Shown one piece after another: positions 9,373 to 17,875 of a stretch of DNA of 37,215 bases; the first letter of the stretch is position 1; each line of letters starts with the position of its first letter. Origin of the DNA: Candidatus Gastranaerophilales bacterium (GTDB taxonomy: Bacteria > Cyanobacteriota > Vampirovibrionia > Gastranaerophilales > Gastranaerophilaceae); NCBI GenBank assembly GCA_944324175.1, contig CALUVH010000020.1:1-37215 (forward strand), given 5' to 3'. A model generated the notes under the pieces. It ran no database searches. It was not told the origin of the DNA and saw nothing but the letters and a program-made list of their open reading frames with translations. A program made the translations under genes and the position numbers.

Positions 9373-11151
9373 CTACTTCAAACGACTTAAAAGATTTGAG
9401 TTTTGATTTTTCATTTCTTCTTTTGAACTTTGATTTTGTATTGATTGATTATTAAGGCTTTTAGACGAGAAATCAGCGTAATGCCTGTAATCTTCTAAAT
9501 CTTTTAATGCGAGCATATTTGCAACCCGCGATGCCTTTTTCTGCTCTTTTGTCACATACGCATCTAAACCAATAATTGCAAGAGTTGGAATTGCCACAGG
9601 TAGTATAATTGATTTCAAATACTTGCCTATAAAATTACTGTTAAATTTCAGGCGCCCTTTTTTCATCAATCCAAACATTTCACCCACAACAACAAGTGTG
9701 ACTCCTATTCCAGCAAAAAAATTAATACCCTGTTTGGCAATTTCTCCCACAGCTTCGACACTTTCAGAGTATTCTTGTGACTTTTCATCTACTTTGTTAA
9801 AAGTCTTAAAGGTATTCATTTGTAGTATTTTGGCTTCTTGCAGCTGTTCTTGCGTTAAGTCTATCTTTTCCAGTGCTTTTTGAAATTTTAAATTCTTTTC
9901 CCCTTCGTTTTTTCTATAGTTTTTATATTCTTTTTCATCTTTTAAAACTTGGCTTAAAAACTTGAAAAATCCTGGCTTTTTAGATTTTTCAGGAGCTTGA
10001 ATATTTTTCAATTCCGAAGTGTTCTCATCAGCTACGTAAACCAAAGAATTCGGGTTATTCAAAAATTCTTGTCTTGCCTTAAAACGTCCTATTCTTGATG
10101 CTTGCTTTTGCAGTTTAGCAGAAAATACAGCCGCCAAAGTAGCTATCGATATACCGACTGTCCAAGGGAAAGCTTTTGCAAACATACCTGACTGACCAAC
10201 TTTGAAAAATTTCAGTAATTTATTTGAAATCCATCCAATTGCACCGCCTCCTGCAAGTCCCAATGTCACAATCGAATTAGTTGCTAATTCAACATTCTCA
10301 GCATAATCCTGAGATGCAATATCTATTTTATTAACCAATTTTGAAAGTAGTTGCTGATCGCGCTTTGCTTTTTCAATTTGTTCTGGAGATAACTTGTTTG
10401 AAAACATTTTTTCATTTGCATTTAACACCCTATCAAAAGACTCCCTTTGAGCTTGATATTCTTTACTTCCCGTCATCATTTTTTTCAATGTTTTAAAAGG
10501 CTCAAACACATTCAAGTTCATAGATTTTAACTTTTCAAGCCTCTTTTTATCTTTATCATCCAGTTCTATATCTTTTGCTAATTCACTAGCTTTCGCTAAC
10601 TGTTCTTCGGTTAGCAATGCAAAATTAGCGGGATTTTTCAGGTCATTACGCATCGCTTCAAATCGTCCGGCACGTGATGCACCTACTTGCATTTTTGTAG
10701 ACCAAATAACCGCCGGAAAACTCGCAATTGTACCAACTATCATACCTATCATTGACGGTAACATCATAAATACGGCCATGTATTTAGAATTTTTATATGC
10801 TAATGAATTACACCAATCTCGAACTTTTGGCAACAGCAAAGCGCCGGTTCCAAGCATTGTGCCAGCCGTCTGAGCTGCTGCAACTATTTGAGTTGATGCA
10901 ATTTCGGTCGCTACCTCCATATCCTCAGCATTTGCCTGTGAATATTCATCCATGACATCAATCGCATGCAATAAAATTTGACCACGCCTTATATCTTCTT
11001 GATTTACCTTATCAGGATTTTGGACTAAATAAGCTTCGCGTCTTGCTTGTTGCTCACTCTGCTGCATTGACCAATTATTGTATTGGGGTATGTATTCTTT
11101 ATATTTTTTATAGTTTTGCAAAACATCCATAGCTACTTTAAAACGTATCAT
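9373..11151 (-). CDS. Membrane protein with three tandem homologous modules, unknown function
   Basis: 592 residues, not assigned to a known family. Three modules repeat in order. Each starts with a charged helical segment (NYKKYKEY at 13-20; GSKEYQAQ near 228; DEKEYKNY near 402). Next come a Q/E-rich helix and an acidic signature (VMDEYSQANAEDMEVA; KIDIASQDYAENVELA; KVDEKSQEYSESVEAV). Then there are two hydrophobic helices, and a closing ASR motif (GASRAGRFEAMRNDLKNP; QASRIGRFKARQEFLNNP; KASRVANMLALKDLEDY). So there are about six membrane segments in three hairpins, with long cytoplasmic-type helices between. The C-terminus is Q/N/S-rich. The start is uncertain: the ATG at 11151 lacks an SD sequence, and the ATG at 11130 (MDVLQNYKK) is an alternative. 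It lies 19 bp upstream of the U32-like gene, on the same strand. Confidence 0.7.
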   Translation of the reverse strand: MIRFKVAMDVLQNYKKYKEYIPQYNNWSMQQSEQQARREAYLVQNPDKVNQEDIRRGQILLHAIDVMDEYSQANAEDMEVATEIASTQIVAAAQTAGTMLGTGALLLPKVRDWCNSLAYKNSKYMAVFMMLPSMIGMIVGTIASFPAVIWSTKMQVGASRAGRFEAMRNDLKNPANFALLTEEQLAKASELAKDIELDDKDKKRLEKLKSMNLNVFEPFKTLKKMMTGSKEYQAQRESFDRVLNANEKMFSNKLSPEQIEKAKRDQQLLSKLVNKIDIASQDYAENVELATNSIVTLGLAGGGAIGWISNKLLKFFKVGQSGMFAKAFPWTVGISIATLAAVFSAKLQKQASRIGRFKARQEFLNNPNSLVYVADENTSELKNIQAPEKSKKPGFFKFLSQVLKDEKEYKNYRKNEGEKNLKFQKALEKIDLTQEQLQEAKILQMNTFKTFNKVDEKSQEYSESVEAVGEIAKQGINFFAGIGVTLVVVGEMFGLMKKGRLKFNSNFIGKYLKSIILPVAIPTLAIIGLDAYVTKEQKKASRVANMLALKDLEDYRHYADFSSKSLNNQSIQNQSSKEEMKNQNSNLLSRLK

Positions 11152-11309
11152 AAAAAAAATTGCAGCTTTGTAAACAAATATTAACGACTCATGTATTAAA
11201 AAGGCAATTTTTCGGGAAAGAAATACTTAGTATATACATAAGGAATATTTTGGATAATATTTTCTCAACAATCAATAGGAACACGAACGAATACTAGGGA
11301 GGACACTTC

Positions 11310-11546
11310 ATGGCAATAGGTGCTGAAGATTACATTGACCAGCTACTTGTAAAAAAGTATGCAGACGAAAAAGTTGACAACCACGATAACATGGAGTCAA
11401 TGGTTGATCCAAACAAAATGATGGGTGCTATGAATGATTATGCAAGCATGTATCGTAACATGATGACACTGAAACAACGATTAAATATCGCTTGTTATGC
11501 TATAAACGCTCGAACTGCGAGATATAACAAAAGTTCAAGATACTAA
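11310..11546 (+). CDS. Small conserved-looking hypothetical protein, 78 aa
   Basis: ATG with a strong SD (GGGAGGA, 7 nt upstream), which supports a real gene. The sequence is polar, starts MAIGAEDYIDQLLVKKYADE, has a methionine-rich centre (NKMMGAMNDYASMYRNMMTL) and a basic, tyrosine-rich end. No signal peptide, membrane segment or known motif is seen; it is predicted helical and cytoplasmic. It is divergent from the three-module membrane protein gene, and maf follows 80 bp later. Function unknown. Confidence 0.65.
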   Translation: MAIGAEDYIDQLLVKKYADEKVDNHDNMESMVDPNKMMGAMNDYASMYRNMMTLKQRLNIACYAINARTARYNKSSRY

Positions 11547-11626
11547 CTATTTTAACAGTACCATTTAAAAAGTTTTAATTCCTACCTTTTTTTGGTAGTA
11601 TAATCAAAAAAAGAGGAATCTGGAAA

Positions 11627-12187
11627 ATGGGAAAAATTATCTTGGCATCTTCATCTCCCAGAAGAGCCGATATTCTAAAAGAAAGTGGATACTGTTATGA
11701 AATTATACCGTCACCGTATGAGGAAGACCATACGCGGACGGTTTTTTCTTATGAATATATAGAGTCTATCGCCTACAATAAAGCTCAAGCTGTATTACCT
11801 TTGATTAAAGAACCATCAACAATCATCGGAGCTGATACAATGGTAGTACTCGACAATGAAGTATTAGGAAAACCTGTCGACTTTGAAAATGCTTGTCAAA
11901 TGCTTAAAAAACTTTCTGGACGTAAGCACAAAGTCGTCACTGCAATAGTCGTCATTGACAGTACAACTAATCGAGTCAAAAAGAAATCTGTTACAAGTGA
12001 AGTGGAATTTTATCCTCTCAGTGAAAGTCAAATAATAAATTATGTAAAAAAATTTAACCCTCTTGATAAAGCAGGCGCTTATGGCATTCAAGAAATGCCT
12101 GAAGGATATATAAAAAGTTACACCGGCAGTTTAAAAAATATTATAGGGCTTTGTCCTGTTGCACTAAAAGAACTCCTTTCATCATAA
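11627..12187 (+). CDS. maf: Maf family nucleoside triphosphate pyrophosphatase
   Basis: A 186-residue protein of normal Maf length. It opens with the signature ILASSSPRRADILKESGY (residues 5-22), has GADTMVVLDNEVLGKP in the middle (about 68-83) and SGRKHKVVTAI, and near the C-terminus PLDKAGAYGIQ with a final G-CP motif (NIIGLCPVAL). The family hydrolyses dTTP/UTP or modified nucleotides to monophosphates and may slow septation. The DKAGAYGIQ string matches the dTTP/UTP-type (YhdE-like) subfamily. AGAGGA lies about 9 nt before the ATG. A TATAAT near 11597 may be its -10 box. The SEC-C gene follows 93 bp later. Confidence 0.9.
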   Translation: MGKIILASSSPRRADILKESGYCYEIIPSPYEEDHTRTVFSYEYIESIAYNKAQAVLPLIKEPSTIIGADTMVVLDNEVLGKPVDFENACQMLKKLSGRKHKVVTAIVVIDSTTNRVKKKSVTSEVEFYPLSESQIINYVKKFNPLDKAGAYGIQEMPEGYIKSYTGSLKNIIGLCPVALKELLSS

Positions 12188-12280
12188 TTCACCAAAAAAC
12201 CACCTACCCGATACGGTATTGAGTTTTATTTTTTTTTAAAGTACTATTCTTTTAAACGAAAAATGGAGAGCAAGGTACAT

Positions 12281-13582
12281 ATGATTTTACAAGAAGATTT
12301 AAAAGTGATTAATGACGTAATCAAAAATGTAGCAATATTTATTCAACAGGATCCTATTGTTAAACCAGATTTTGATGAGTACTTGAGAACCATCGGAGCA
12401 AGCGTCCAATCTGCAAGTTTCCAATCAGCTTGTTTTAACTACATATTTGAACGTAAGCTTGGTGATGAAAGAAAAGGTATTATTCAAACATATATTGACC
12501 GATCAATAAATCTACCGGAAGATTTCAAAAAGGTTGCTGAAGCTCTATCTAAATCAATATCCTCAGTATTCGAGATAAAAAAAATCCTTAAAAACGGTTT
12601 TGAGTTATACAACATAATCAACGAAAAACCTTATGAAGTAACCTCTCTGGTTAAAATGACAGCCTTTAGAGGGATGGGCTGTGGACAATATGTAATCGCC
12701 AGAATTTTTTCATTTGAAAATGCTCATTATCTACTTGAAATTTCAGGCGTACTACCTTCGAATAAACGTGATGATGCTTTGCGTTTTTCTATCGCTAAAA
12801 TCATTCAAAACCCGGAATTAGTATACGTTGATAATCCTGAAAAATTAAACGAGCTTGAAAAAAATGTAGAAGAAGTATATCAAAAATTTATTGAGTACTT
12901 TGGGAAAGACGAAATTGTAACGACTAATAAGTATGCTGATGATGTAATCAGTCTTTTCAACGAGTACGCAGAACTGGGTGAAAAGCACCCGTTTGAAGAC
13001 AAAATTGAATTACCTGAGAAATACAGTTATTTTGACGTTAGTGAATTTAACAATTCATATGACAATTTTTTAGAAAACTCACTAGGTGGTTTTTCATCAC
13101 ATAAACAAATTTACGATGTATGTGTAATATTTGACCGTGAACTGGGATTATATGCAATACCTTTTTATGAAACATTCAACAAAATTTTCGAAGTCGGAGA
13201 TTATAAAGAAATCGAAAATTATGACCACTGTGTACAATACTTTCTTATGAACGATAAGTTCTCCGCAAACATAATAAAACGTGTCGCTGAACGTCATCCA
13301 AACTTTATGAAAGTAATAAATGAAATTTGTAATGCAAACTACACGCTGGATGAATTACTTAAAAAGTACAAAGCTAAATATTTGGAACAAAAGATTTTTT
13401 CATCTACGACTGTTTTGTACAAATCAAAAGCTTTTTCAAACACGCTTGGAATTATAGAAGAAAACGAAGAGCGCCCGACTATTGATGAAAGCATTGACTT
13501 ATCAAAAATCGGAAGAAATGACCCTTGCCCTTGTGGTAGCGGTAAAAAATTTAAAAAATGCTGTGGTGCTCATTTAAAATAG
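12281..13582 (+). CDS. SEC-C zinc-motif protein, otherwise unrecognised (433 aa)
   Basis: Only the last about 20 residues are recognisable: [19 protein letters not shown], a SEC-C zinc-binding motif like that at the end of SecA. In SecA it binds Zn and helps bind SecB and ribosomes; in other proteins it is a general add-on. The rest is a soluble, mostly helical, acidic protein with no signal peptide or membrane segment. I place the start at the ATG at 12281, because AAGG lies 5 nt before it. The ATG at 12263 (six codons longer) has no SD sequence. A strong terminator follows. Function unknown; a role in protein targeting or ribosome association is only a guess from the motif. Confidence 0.7.
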   Translation: MILQEDLKVINDVIKNVAIFIQQDPIVKPDFDEYLRTIGASVQSASFQSACFNYIFERKLGDERKGIIQTYIDRSINLPEDFKKVAEALSKSISSVFEIKKILKNGFELYNIINEKPYEVTSLVKMTAFRGMGCGQYVIARIFSFENAHYLLEISGVLPSNKRDDALRFSIAKIIQNPELVYVDNPEKLNELEKNVEEVYQKFIEYFGKDEIVTTNKYADDVISLFNEYAELGEKHPFEDKIELPEKYSYFDVSEFNNSYDNFLENSLGGFSSHKQIYDVCVIFDRELGLYAIPFYETFNKIFEVGDYKEIENYDHCVQYFLMNDKFSANIIKRVAERHPNFMKVINEICNANYTLDELLKKYKAKYLEQKIFSSTTVLYKSKAFSNTLGIIEENEERPTIDESIDLSKIGRNDPCPCGSGKKFKKCCGAHLK

Positions 13583-13609
13583 ATTTTTTCAAACTCAATT
13601 GATATTCAT

Positions 13610-13641
13610 CGAGAAAATTCATAGAATTTTCTCGTTTTTTT
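13610..13641 (+). terminator. Rho-independent terminator after the SEC-C gene
   Basis: CGAGAAAATTC-ATA-GAATTTTCTCG, a perfect 11-bp stem with a 3-nt loop, then seven T residues. Confidence 0.9.
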
Positions 13642-13673
13642 GGTTGATTTTTTGCATTTTAAATGTAAATAAA

Positions 13674-13702
13674 TTGAAAAATTTTCCATAAGTATGTATA
13701 AT
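13674..13702 (+). promoter_or_regulatory. Sigma-70-type promoter of the symporter gene
   Basis: TTGAAA (13674-13679), a 17-nt spacer and TATAAT (13697-13702). It lies 34 bp before the ATG and directly follows the upstream terminator. Confidence 0.75.
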
Positions 13703-13735
13703 AGACAGGTGAAAGTATTAAAATGAGGTTGTAGT

Positions 13736-15058
13736 ATGAAATTACACATGCAAATCCTAATAGCTCTGGGTTTAGGAATTAAGCGTAACTGGCACATCTT
13801 TTTCGGAATTATTGCCGGTATTTTTGTTGGCATATTTTTGCATTCACATCCCAATGCAATCATATCAACAATCCTTACTTTTGTTGGTCAGGTGTTTATA
13901 AGACTGATACAAATGGTAGTAATACCTTTAGTAGTTTCAGCAATAGTAATCGGAATAACGAGTGTTGGAGATAATAAGCAACTGGGCAAATTTGGGAAGA
14001 AAATGATTCTATACTATGGAATAATTACGTCAGCCGCGGTCGCTATTGGTGCTACACTTGCACTTATCTTCAAACCGGGAATCGGTGCAGCACATTATAT
14101 TGCTGAAAACGCAGCCGCTGAGGTGCAAGCTTCTGTAGCAACAGCTATGACGCAACAGCAGGGCAATATATTAAATATATTTTTAGGATTTATCCCTAAT
14201 AATCCATTCCATTCTTTTTCAGCAGGCGATATGGTACCAATTATTGTGTTTGTACTAATTTTTGCAATTGCACTTGCAAAAGTTGGAGATGTAAACAGAC
14301 CAATTGTCTCATTTTTTGAATCAGTATTTGCAGCAACCATGAAAATCACAGACTGGATCATGTTCCTAGCAGCTCCCGGCGTATTTGCCCTCACGGCAAG
14401 CGCAGTATCAAGTTTTGGAATAGATATTTTTGCAAGTATTTCTAAATATTTATTGGTGTTATTTATAGGATTTTTACTACAATTATTTGTTGTATATCCG
14501 CTATTTTTAAAATTCTTTTCAAAAGTATCTGTGGCAATGCTGTATTCAGCAATAGCAGAAGCAATGATGGTAGCATTTGGAACTGCCAGCTCATCAGCAA
14601 CGTTACCATTAACCATAGCTTGTTGTGAAAAAAGAGGTATTTCACATAAAATATCCAGTTTTGTATTACCGCTCGGCGCAACATTAAATATGGATGGAAC
14701 AGCTTTATTACAAACTGTTGCTGTAATATTTTTGGCACAAGCTTATGGTGTGCCGCTAGAACCATTTCTTATCGTTCAAATCGCCTTGTTGGCAATAATA
14801 GCATCAAGCACTTGTGCAGGAATTCCTGGTGCAGGATTAATTACCATTGCTCTAATTCTAAATGGTATGGGCTTAAGTCCTGAGCAACTCGTTGCAGGCT
14901 TTGCTTTCTTATTTACTATTGAAAGAGTTACAGACATGATGAGAACTCTCGTAAACGTAACTTCAGATGCCGTTGTAGTCGCAGCAATTGCGGATAATGA
15001 AAATGAAATCAACTATGACCTGCTCAACAACCCTCAGGCTTATGAAGAAATTGCATAA
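13736..15058 (+). CDS. Dicarboxylate/amino acid:cation symporter (DAACS, GltP/DctA type)
   Basis: A 440-residue inner-membrane transporter of typical length with about eight hydrophobic helices. Family hallmarks are visible: the serine-rich re-entrant loop FGTASSSATLPLT (about 281-293), the NMDGT sodium/substrate motif (318-322), the second re-entrant loop SSTCAGIPGAG (about 356-366), and ERVTDMMRTLVNVTSDA in the last helix. The Arg in DMMRT and the Asp before it are substrate-selecting positions in GltPh-type carriers; this pattern fits acidic amino acids or C4-dicarboxylates. A GAGGT lies before the ATG. It has its own promoter and terminator, so it is a single-gene unit. The exact substrate cannot be told from sequence alone. 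Confidence 0.92.
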   Translation: MKLHMQILIALGLGIKRNWHIFFGIIAGIFVGIFLHSHPNAIISTILTFVGQVFIRLIQMVVIPLVVSAIVIGITSVGDNKQLGKFGKKMILYYGIITSAAVAIGATLALIFKPGIGAAHYIAENAAAEVQASVATAMTQQQGNILNIFLGFIPNNPFHSFSAGDMVPIIVFVLIFAIALAKVGDVNRPIVSFFESVFAATMKITDWIMFLAAPGVFALTASAVSSFGIDIFASISKYLLVLFIGFLLQLFVVYPLFLKFFSKVSVAMLYSAIAEAMMVAFGTASSSATLPLTIACCEKRGISHKISSFVLPLGATLNMDGTALLQTVAVIFLAQAYGVPLEPFLIVQIALLAIIASSTCAGIPGAGLITIALILNGMGLSPEQLVAGFAFLFTIERVTDMMRTLVNVTSDAVVVAAIADNENEINYDLLNNPQAYEEIA

Positions 15059-15077
15059 TCTTTATTCATAAAATTGC

Positions 15078-15113
15078 AAAAAACAGCTTATCAAAATAGG
15101 TGAGCTGTTTTTT
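15078..15113 (+). terminator. Rho-independent terminator after the symporter gene
   Basis: CAGCTTATC-loop-GGTGAGCTG stem (with G-U pairs), flanked by A-run and T-run, 20 bp after the stop codon. The A- and T-runs could let it work in both directions. Confidence 0.8.
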
Positions 15114-15145
15114 CATGCTAAAATCAAAAAAAAAGGTATACCAAA

Positions 15146-16045
15146 ATGGATAATAAAACTGATAAAATAGCTTCAACCTTTTTAGGCAAAAAAGTTGAAG
15201 GCAGTGAATTATATAACCCGAATTTGCTTGTCGCCGTGCCAAGATTAGAAAACAGACAAAGGTATAAAATAAATAGTGATAATCTACCCTTTTTCGGAAC
15301 AGATATATGGCATGCTTATGAATTTTCAACACTCACCAAACAAGGTATTCCTATTACCCGTTTAATGAAAATCAAATACAACTGCGATAATGATTATATA
15401 ATTGAATCTAAGTCCCTTAAACTATATCTTAACTCTTTTAACATGACAAAAAATGGTGACAATATTTCTGAATGCCTTAAAGTTTGCAAAAAAATAATTG
15501 AAAATGATTTAAGTAACAAATTACAGACAAATGTTCAGATAAATTTTCTTGAAGATAATGCACAACGGGTAGAAATTTTCGAAGGATTTCAAAACATTAT
15601 GACACTTGTGGACGAAAATTCACTAAAAATAGACACCTTCAAAGAAGCACCGGAGTTGTTGGAAATTGAGCAAAACAATCAAACAAAAGAATATTATCTG
15701 CATTTTGACTCATTGCGCTCAAATTGCAGGGTAACCCACCAACCTGATTTTGGGGATGCGTTTATTTATTACAAATCAAAAAAACATATAACCGAATCCA
15801 GCCTTTTAAAGTACTTAAGCTCGTTTCGCTGTGAATATCATTTTCATGAAGAATGCTGTGAAATGATTTACAAAAGACTGTCTGATAAACTCGATAAAAC
15901 GGATGAACTTCTTATCTGCGCCCTATATACACGCAGAGGAGGAATTGACATCTGTCCGATCCGATACAGTAAAAATTGCCAACTAAAGGATACTATGAAA
16001 TTGACAGACCTAAATACTTACGCAAGAAATGGAATTAGGCAATAG
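15146..16045 (+). CDS. queF: NADPH-dependent 7-cyano-7-deazaguanine reductase QueF (long form)
   Basis: A 299-residue two-domain QueF. The QueF motif ESKSLKLYLNSFNM is at 87-100 and binds NADPH. The catalytic cysteine is C194 in SNCRVTHQPDFGDAFI, with the partner Asp at 201. The C-terminal half holds YHFHEECCE and YTRRGGIDICPIR, typical of this tunnelling-fold enzyme. It reduces preQ0 to preQ1, the last step before insertion into tRNA for queuosine. The length matches the E. coli-like unimodal-duplicated form and not the short B. subtilis form. No other que gene lies in the window. An AAAGGT lies about 8 nt before the ATG. yraN follows after 10 bp, probably in the same transcript. Confidence 0.93.
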   Translation: MDNKTDKIASTFLGKKVEGSELYNPNLLVAVPRLENRQRYKINSDNLPFFGTDIWHAYEFSTLTKQGIPITRLMKIKYNCDNDYIIESKSLKLYLNSFNMTKNGDNISECLKVCKKIIENDLSNKLQTNVQINFLEDNAQRVEIFEGFQNIMTLVDENSLKIDTFKEAPELLEIEQNNQTKEYYLHFDSLRSNCRVTHQPDFGDAFIYYKSKKHITESSLLKYLSSFRCEYHFHEECCEMIYKRLSDKLDKTDELLICALYTRRGGIDICPIRYSKNCQLKDTMKLTDLNTYARNGIRQ

Positions 16046-16055
16046 CGAGGAAATA

Positions 16056-16403
16056 ATGGACAATAAAAAAATTGGTTCCGCAGGTGAAGATCTTGCTTGT
16101 AGATATCTTGCAAAAAGGGGGTACCAAATCCTTGAAAAAAATAAACATTATTCGCGTTTTTGCGAGTTAGACATAATCGCACAAAAAAACGGATGTGTGG
16201 TTTTCGTGGAAGTAAAAACACGTAATACAGAAGGATATGGGACTCCTTTTGAAGCGATAACACAAACCAAATTACAACACCTAAAAACCGGAATAATGAC
16301 TTACATCAACGAACATAAAATAAAAAAATACCGACTTGATGTAATAGGAATTACCCTAAAACCTGAAATTAAGATTGAACACAAAAAAAACATCGGCTTA
16401 TAG
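16056..16403 (+). CDS. yraN: YraN/UPF0102 family nuclease-like protein
   Basis: A 115-residue protein of usual UPF0102 length. The pattern GSAGEDLACRYLAKRGYQIL, then CELDIIAQKNGCVVFVEVKTR, is the PD-(D/E)xK nuclease core (E in GED, D in ELD, ExK in VEVKTR). Near the end comes KKYRLDVIGI. The family resembles Holliday-junction resolvases, but its role is unproven. Start at the ATG at 16056 with GAGGA 4-5 nt upstream. An in-frame start at 16029 would overlap queF and has no SD. It converges with recF, leaving only 5 bp between the genes. Confidence 0.88.
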   Translation: MDNKKIGSAGEDLACRYLAKRGYQILEKNKHYSRFCELDIIAQKNGCVVFVEVKTRNTEGYGTPFEAITQTKLQHLKTGIMTYINEHKIKKYRLDVIGITLKPEIKIEHKKNIGL

Positions 16404-16408
16404 ATTAT

Positions 16409-17503
16409 CTAACCCATTTTTTGTCCGTTTTCAATTTTATAAATTTTCACATCGCGTAAAAATTCATCTTCAAACAATATTGTATCAACAGAGGTAATAA
16501 TAGTTTGCGTCATGTCGTTAATAGATTTAAGCAGATAATTCTGTCTCAGATCATCAAGCTCAGCAAGTACATCATCAAGCAATAAAACCGGCTCATCACC
16601 TGTTTTTTCGGTAATTATATCAAGCTCAGAGAGCTTAAGTGCAAGGACGATAGTACGTTGTTGTCCTTGGGAAGCGAATTTTGTAGCCTCGTTATTGTTT
16701 ATAAAAAAAGCAATATCATCACGATGAGGTCCGACACAGGACTGAGCGCGTCTGATTTCTTCTGATTTTCTTTGTTGCAAACTCACTGTAAAAGCCTCTG
16801 CAATATCATCTACCTCGTGTTCCGTGGTTAAAAATGAACACACATAATTGATTTTTAAATCTTCGGTTTCTGAAATTATACGATGTTTTTCTGAGGCTAT
16901 TTTTTCAATTTCTCGTAAGAACTTCTTTCTTAAATAAATTATGTTACTACCTGTAATAACAAGCTGTTCATTATATACATCAAGCAAAGCCTCATTAATA
17001 TCCCCTTCTTTTAGAAGATTATTTTTTTGAATACGAATTTTGTCATACTTAGACAATCGCTCATCATAAGCAGGATAGACCTGAGAAATAGCTCTATCTA
17101 GCCAATCTCTTCTATCTGAGGGATTACCTCGCAACAAAAGCAAATCAGAGGTTGAAAAAAGTACAGTCTTTAAAACGGATTTGAAATTTTTCGGAGTTGA
17201 CTTGACCCCGTTAATTTTTAAAACACGTGACTTTTCAGTAGTGTAAGAATAATCAAGCTCAATATCTGTATCTGATTTTATAACTTCAGCGTTGATCTCC
17301 ACTTTTTGCGCATCAAAATTGATAAGCTCAATATTATTAGAAGTCCTCGGGCTTTTTAAAGCAGACAAAAAATAAATGCTTTCTAAAATATTAGTTTTGC
17401 CCTGAGCGTTTTTTCCTATAATGAGAATTTTATTAGAGTCAAAACAAAGCTGTAAATCTTTGCAATTACGATAATTTTTAAGTTTTAAGTCCACAAGCCT
17501 CAT
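16409..17503 (-). CDS. recF: DNA replication and repair protein RecF
   Basis: A 364-residue SMC-like ATPase. Starting at MRLVDLKLKNYRN, the Walker A motif is GKNAQGKT (30-37), the ABC-type signature is ASQGQQRT, and Walker B is PVLLLDDVLAELD. These, plus the length, define RecF, which loads RecA at single-strand gaps together with RecO and RecR. Start: two ATGs, at 17518 and 17503. Neither has an SD sequence. TATAAT (minus strand, 17510-17515) lies between them, 6 nt before the second, and homologues begin at the MRL position. So I take 17503 and infer a leaderless mRNA. It is not next to dnaA/dnaN, unlike in many bacteria. Confidence 0.92.
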   Translation of the reverse strand: MRLVDLKLKNYRNCKDLQLCFDSNKILIIGKNAQGKTNILESIYFLSALKSPRTSNNIELINFDAQKVEINAEVIKSDTDIELDYSYTTEKSRVLKINGVKSTPKNFKSVLKTVLFSTSDLLLLRGNPSDRRDWLDRAISQVYPAYDERLSKYDKIRIQKNNLLKEGDINEALLDVYNEQLVITGSNIIYLRKKFLREIEKIASEKHRIISETEDLKINYVCSFLTTEHEVDDIAEAFTVSLQQRKSEEIRRAQSCVGPHRDDIAFFINNNEATKFASQGQQRTIVLALKLSELDIITEKTGDEPVLLLDDVLAELDDLRQNYLLKSINDMTQTIITSVDTILFEDEFLRDVKIYKIENGQKMG

Positions 17504-17544
17504 AGAATCATTATACATTAAACATAGTATTTATTGATGAAAAA

Positions 17545-17574
17545 TTGGACTTATAACAAATTTTGCCATATAAT
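17545..17574 (+). promoter_or_regulatory. Putative promoter of the small protein-pilT operon
   Basis: TTGGAC (17545-17550), an 18-nt spacer and TATAAT (17569-17574), 34 bp before the ATG at 17609. The -35 box is weak. Confidence 0.45.
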
Positions 17575-17608
17575 AAGTATAGCAACATAGGATATACGAG
17601 AGGATATT

Positions 17609-17860
17609 ATGTTACCTATAATTTCAGAAGAAAACGCAGCATCCGTATTCAGTCAGATATTTAAAGATATCCCGACATGGCGTAAAAAGATGATTCACTA
17701 CATAAAGGATGAAAATCCTGAAATTAACACGGCAATAATCGAAGCAGCCAATCATACGGATCTTGATCCGAAAGCGGTTGCGCTTGGGGCTTATATGACG
17801 TATTTACTCATTGAGCTTGCAATGAAAGAAAATGAATCAATTATGAATTTTTCAGAATAA
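17609..17860 (+). CDS. Small protein upstream of pilT, unknown function (83 aa)
   Basis: ATG preceded by GAGAGGA (4-5 nt spacing). The protein is soluble and predicted helical: PIISEENAASVFSQIFKDIP, then a basic patch TWRKKMIHYIK, and a hydrophobic C-terminal helix (KAVALGAYMTYLLIELAM). No known motif is seen. It is 15 bp upstream of pilT on the same strand, so the two are almost certainly co-transcribed. A role tied to the retraction ATPase is a guess from position only. Confidence 0.6.
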   Translation: MLPIISEENAASVFSQIFKDIPTWRKKMIHYIKDENPEINTAIIEAANHTDLDPKAVALGAYMTYLLIELAMKENESIMNFSE

Positions 17861-17875
17861 GAAGGATAACAGTAA

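Noticed and set aside
14095..14616. 173-codon minus-strand frame inside the symporter gene
   Set aside because: Shadow of a well-supported transporter with family motifs; no SD sequence or independent motif.
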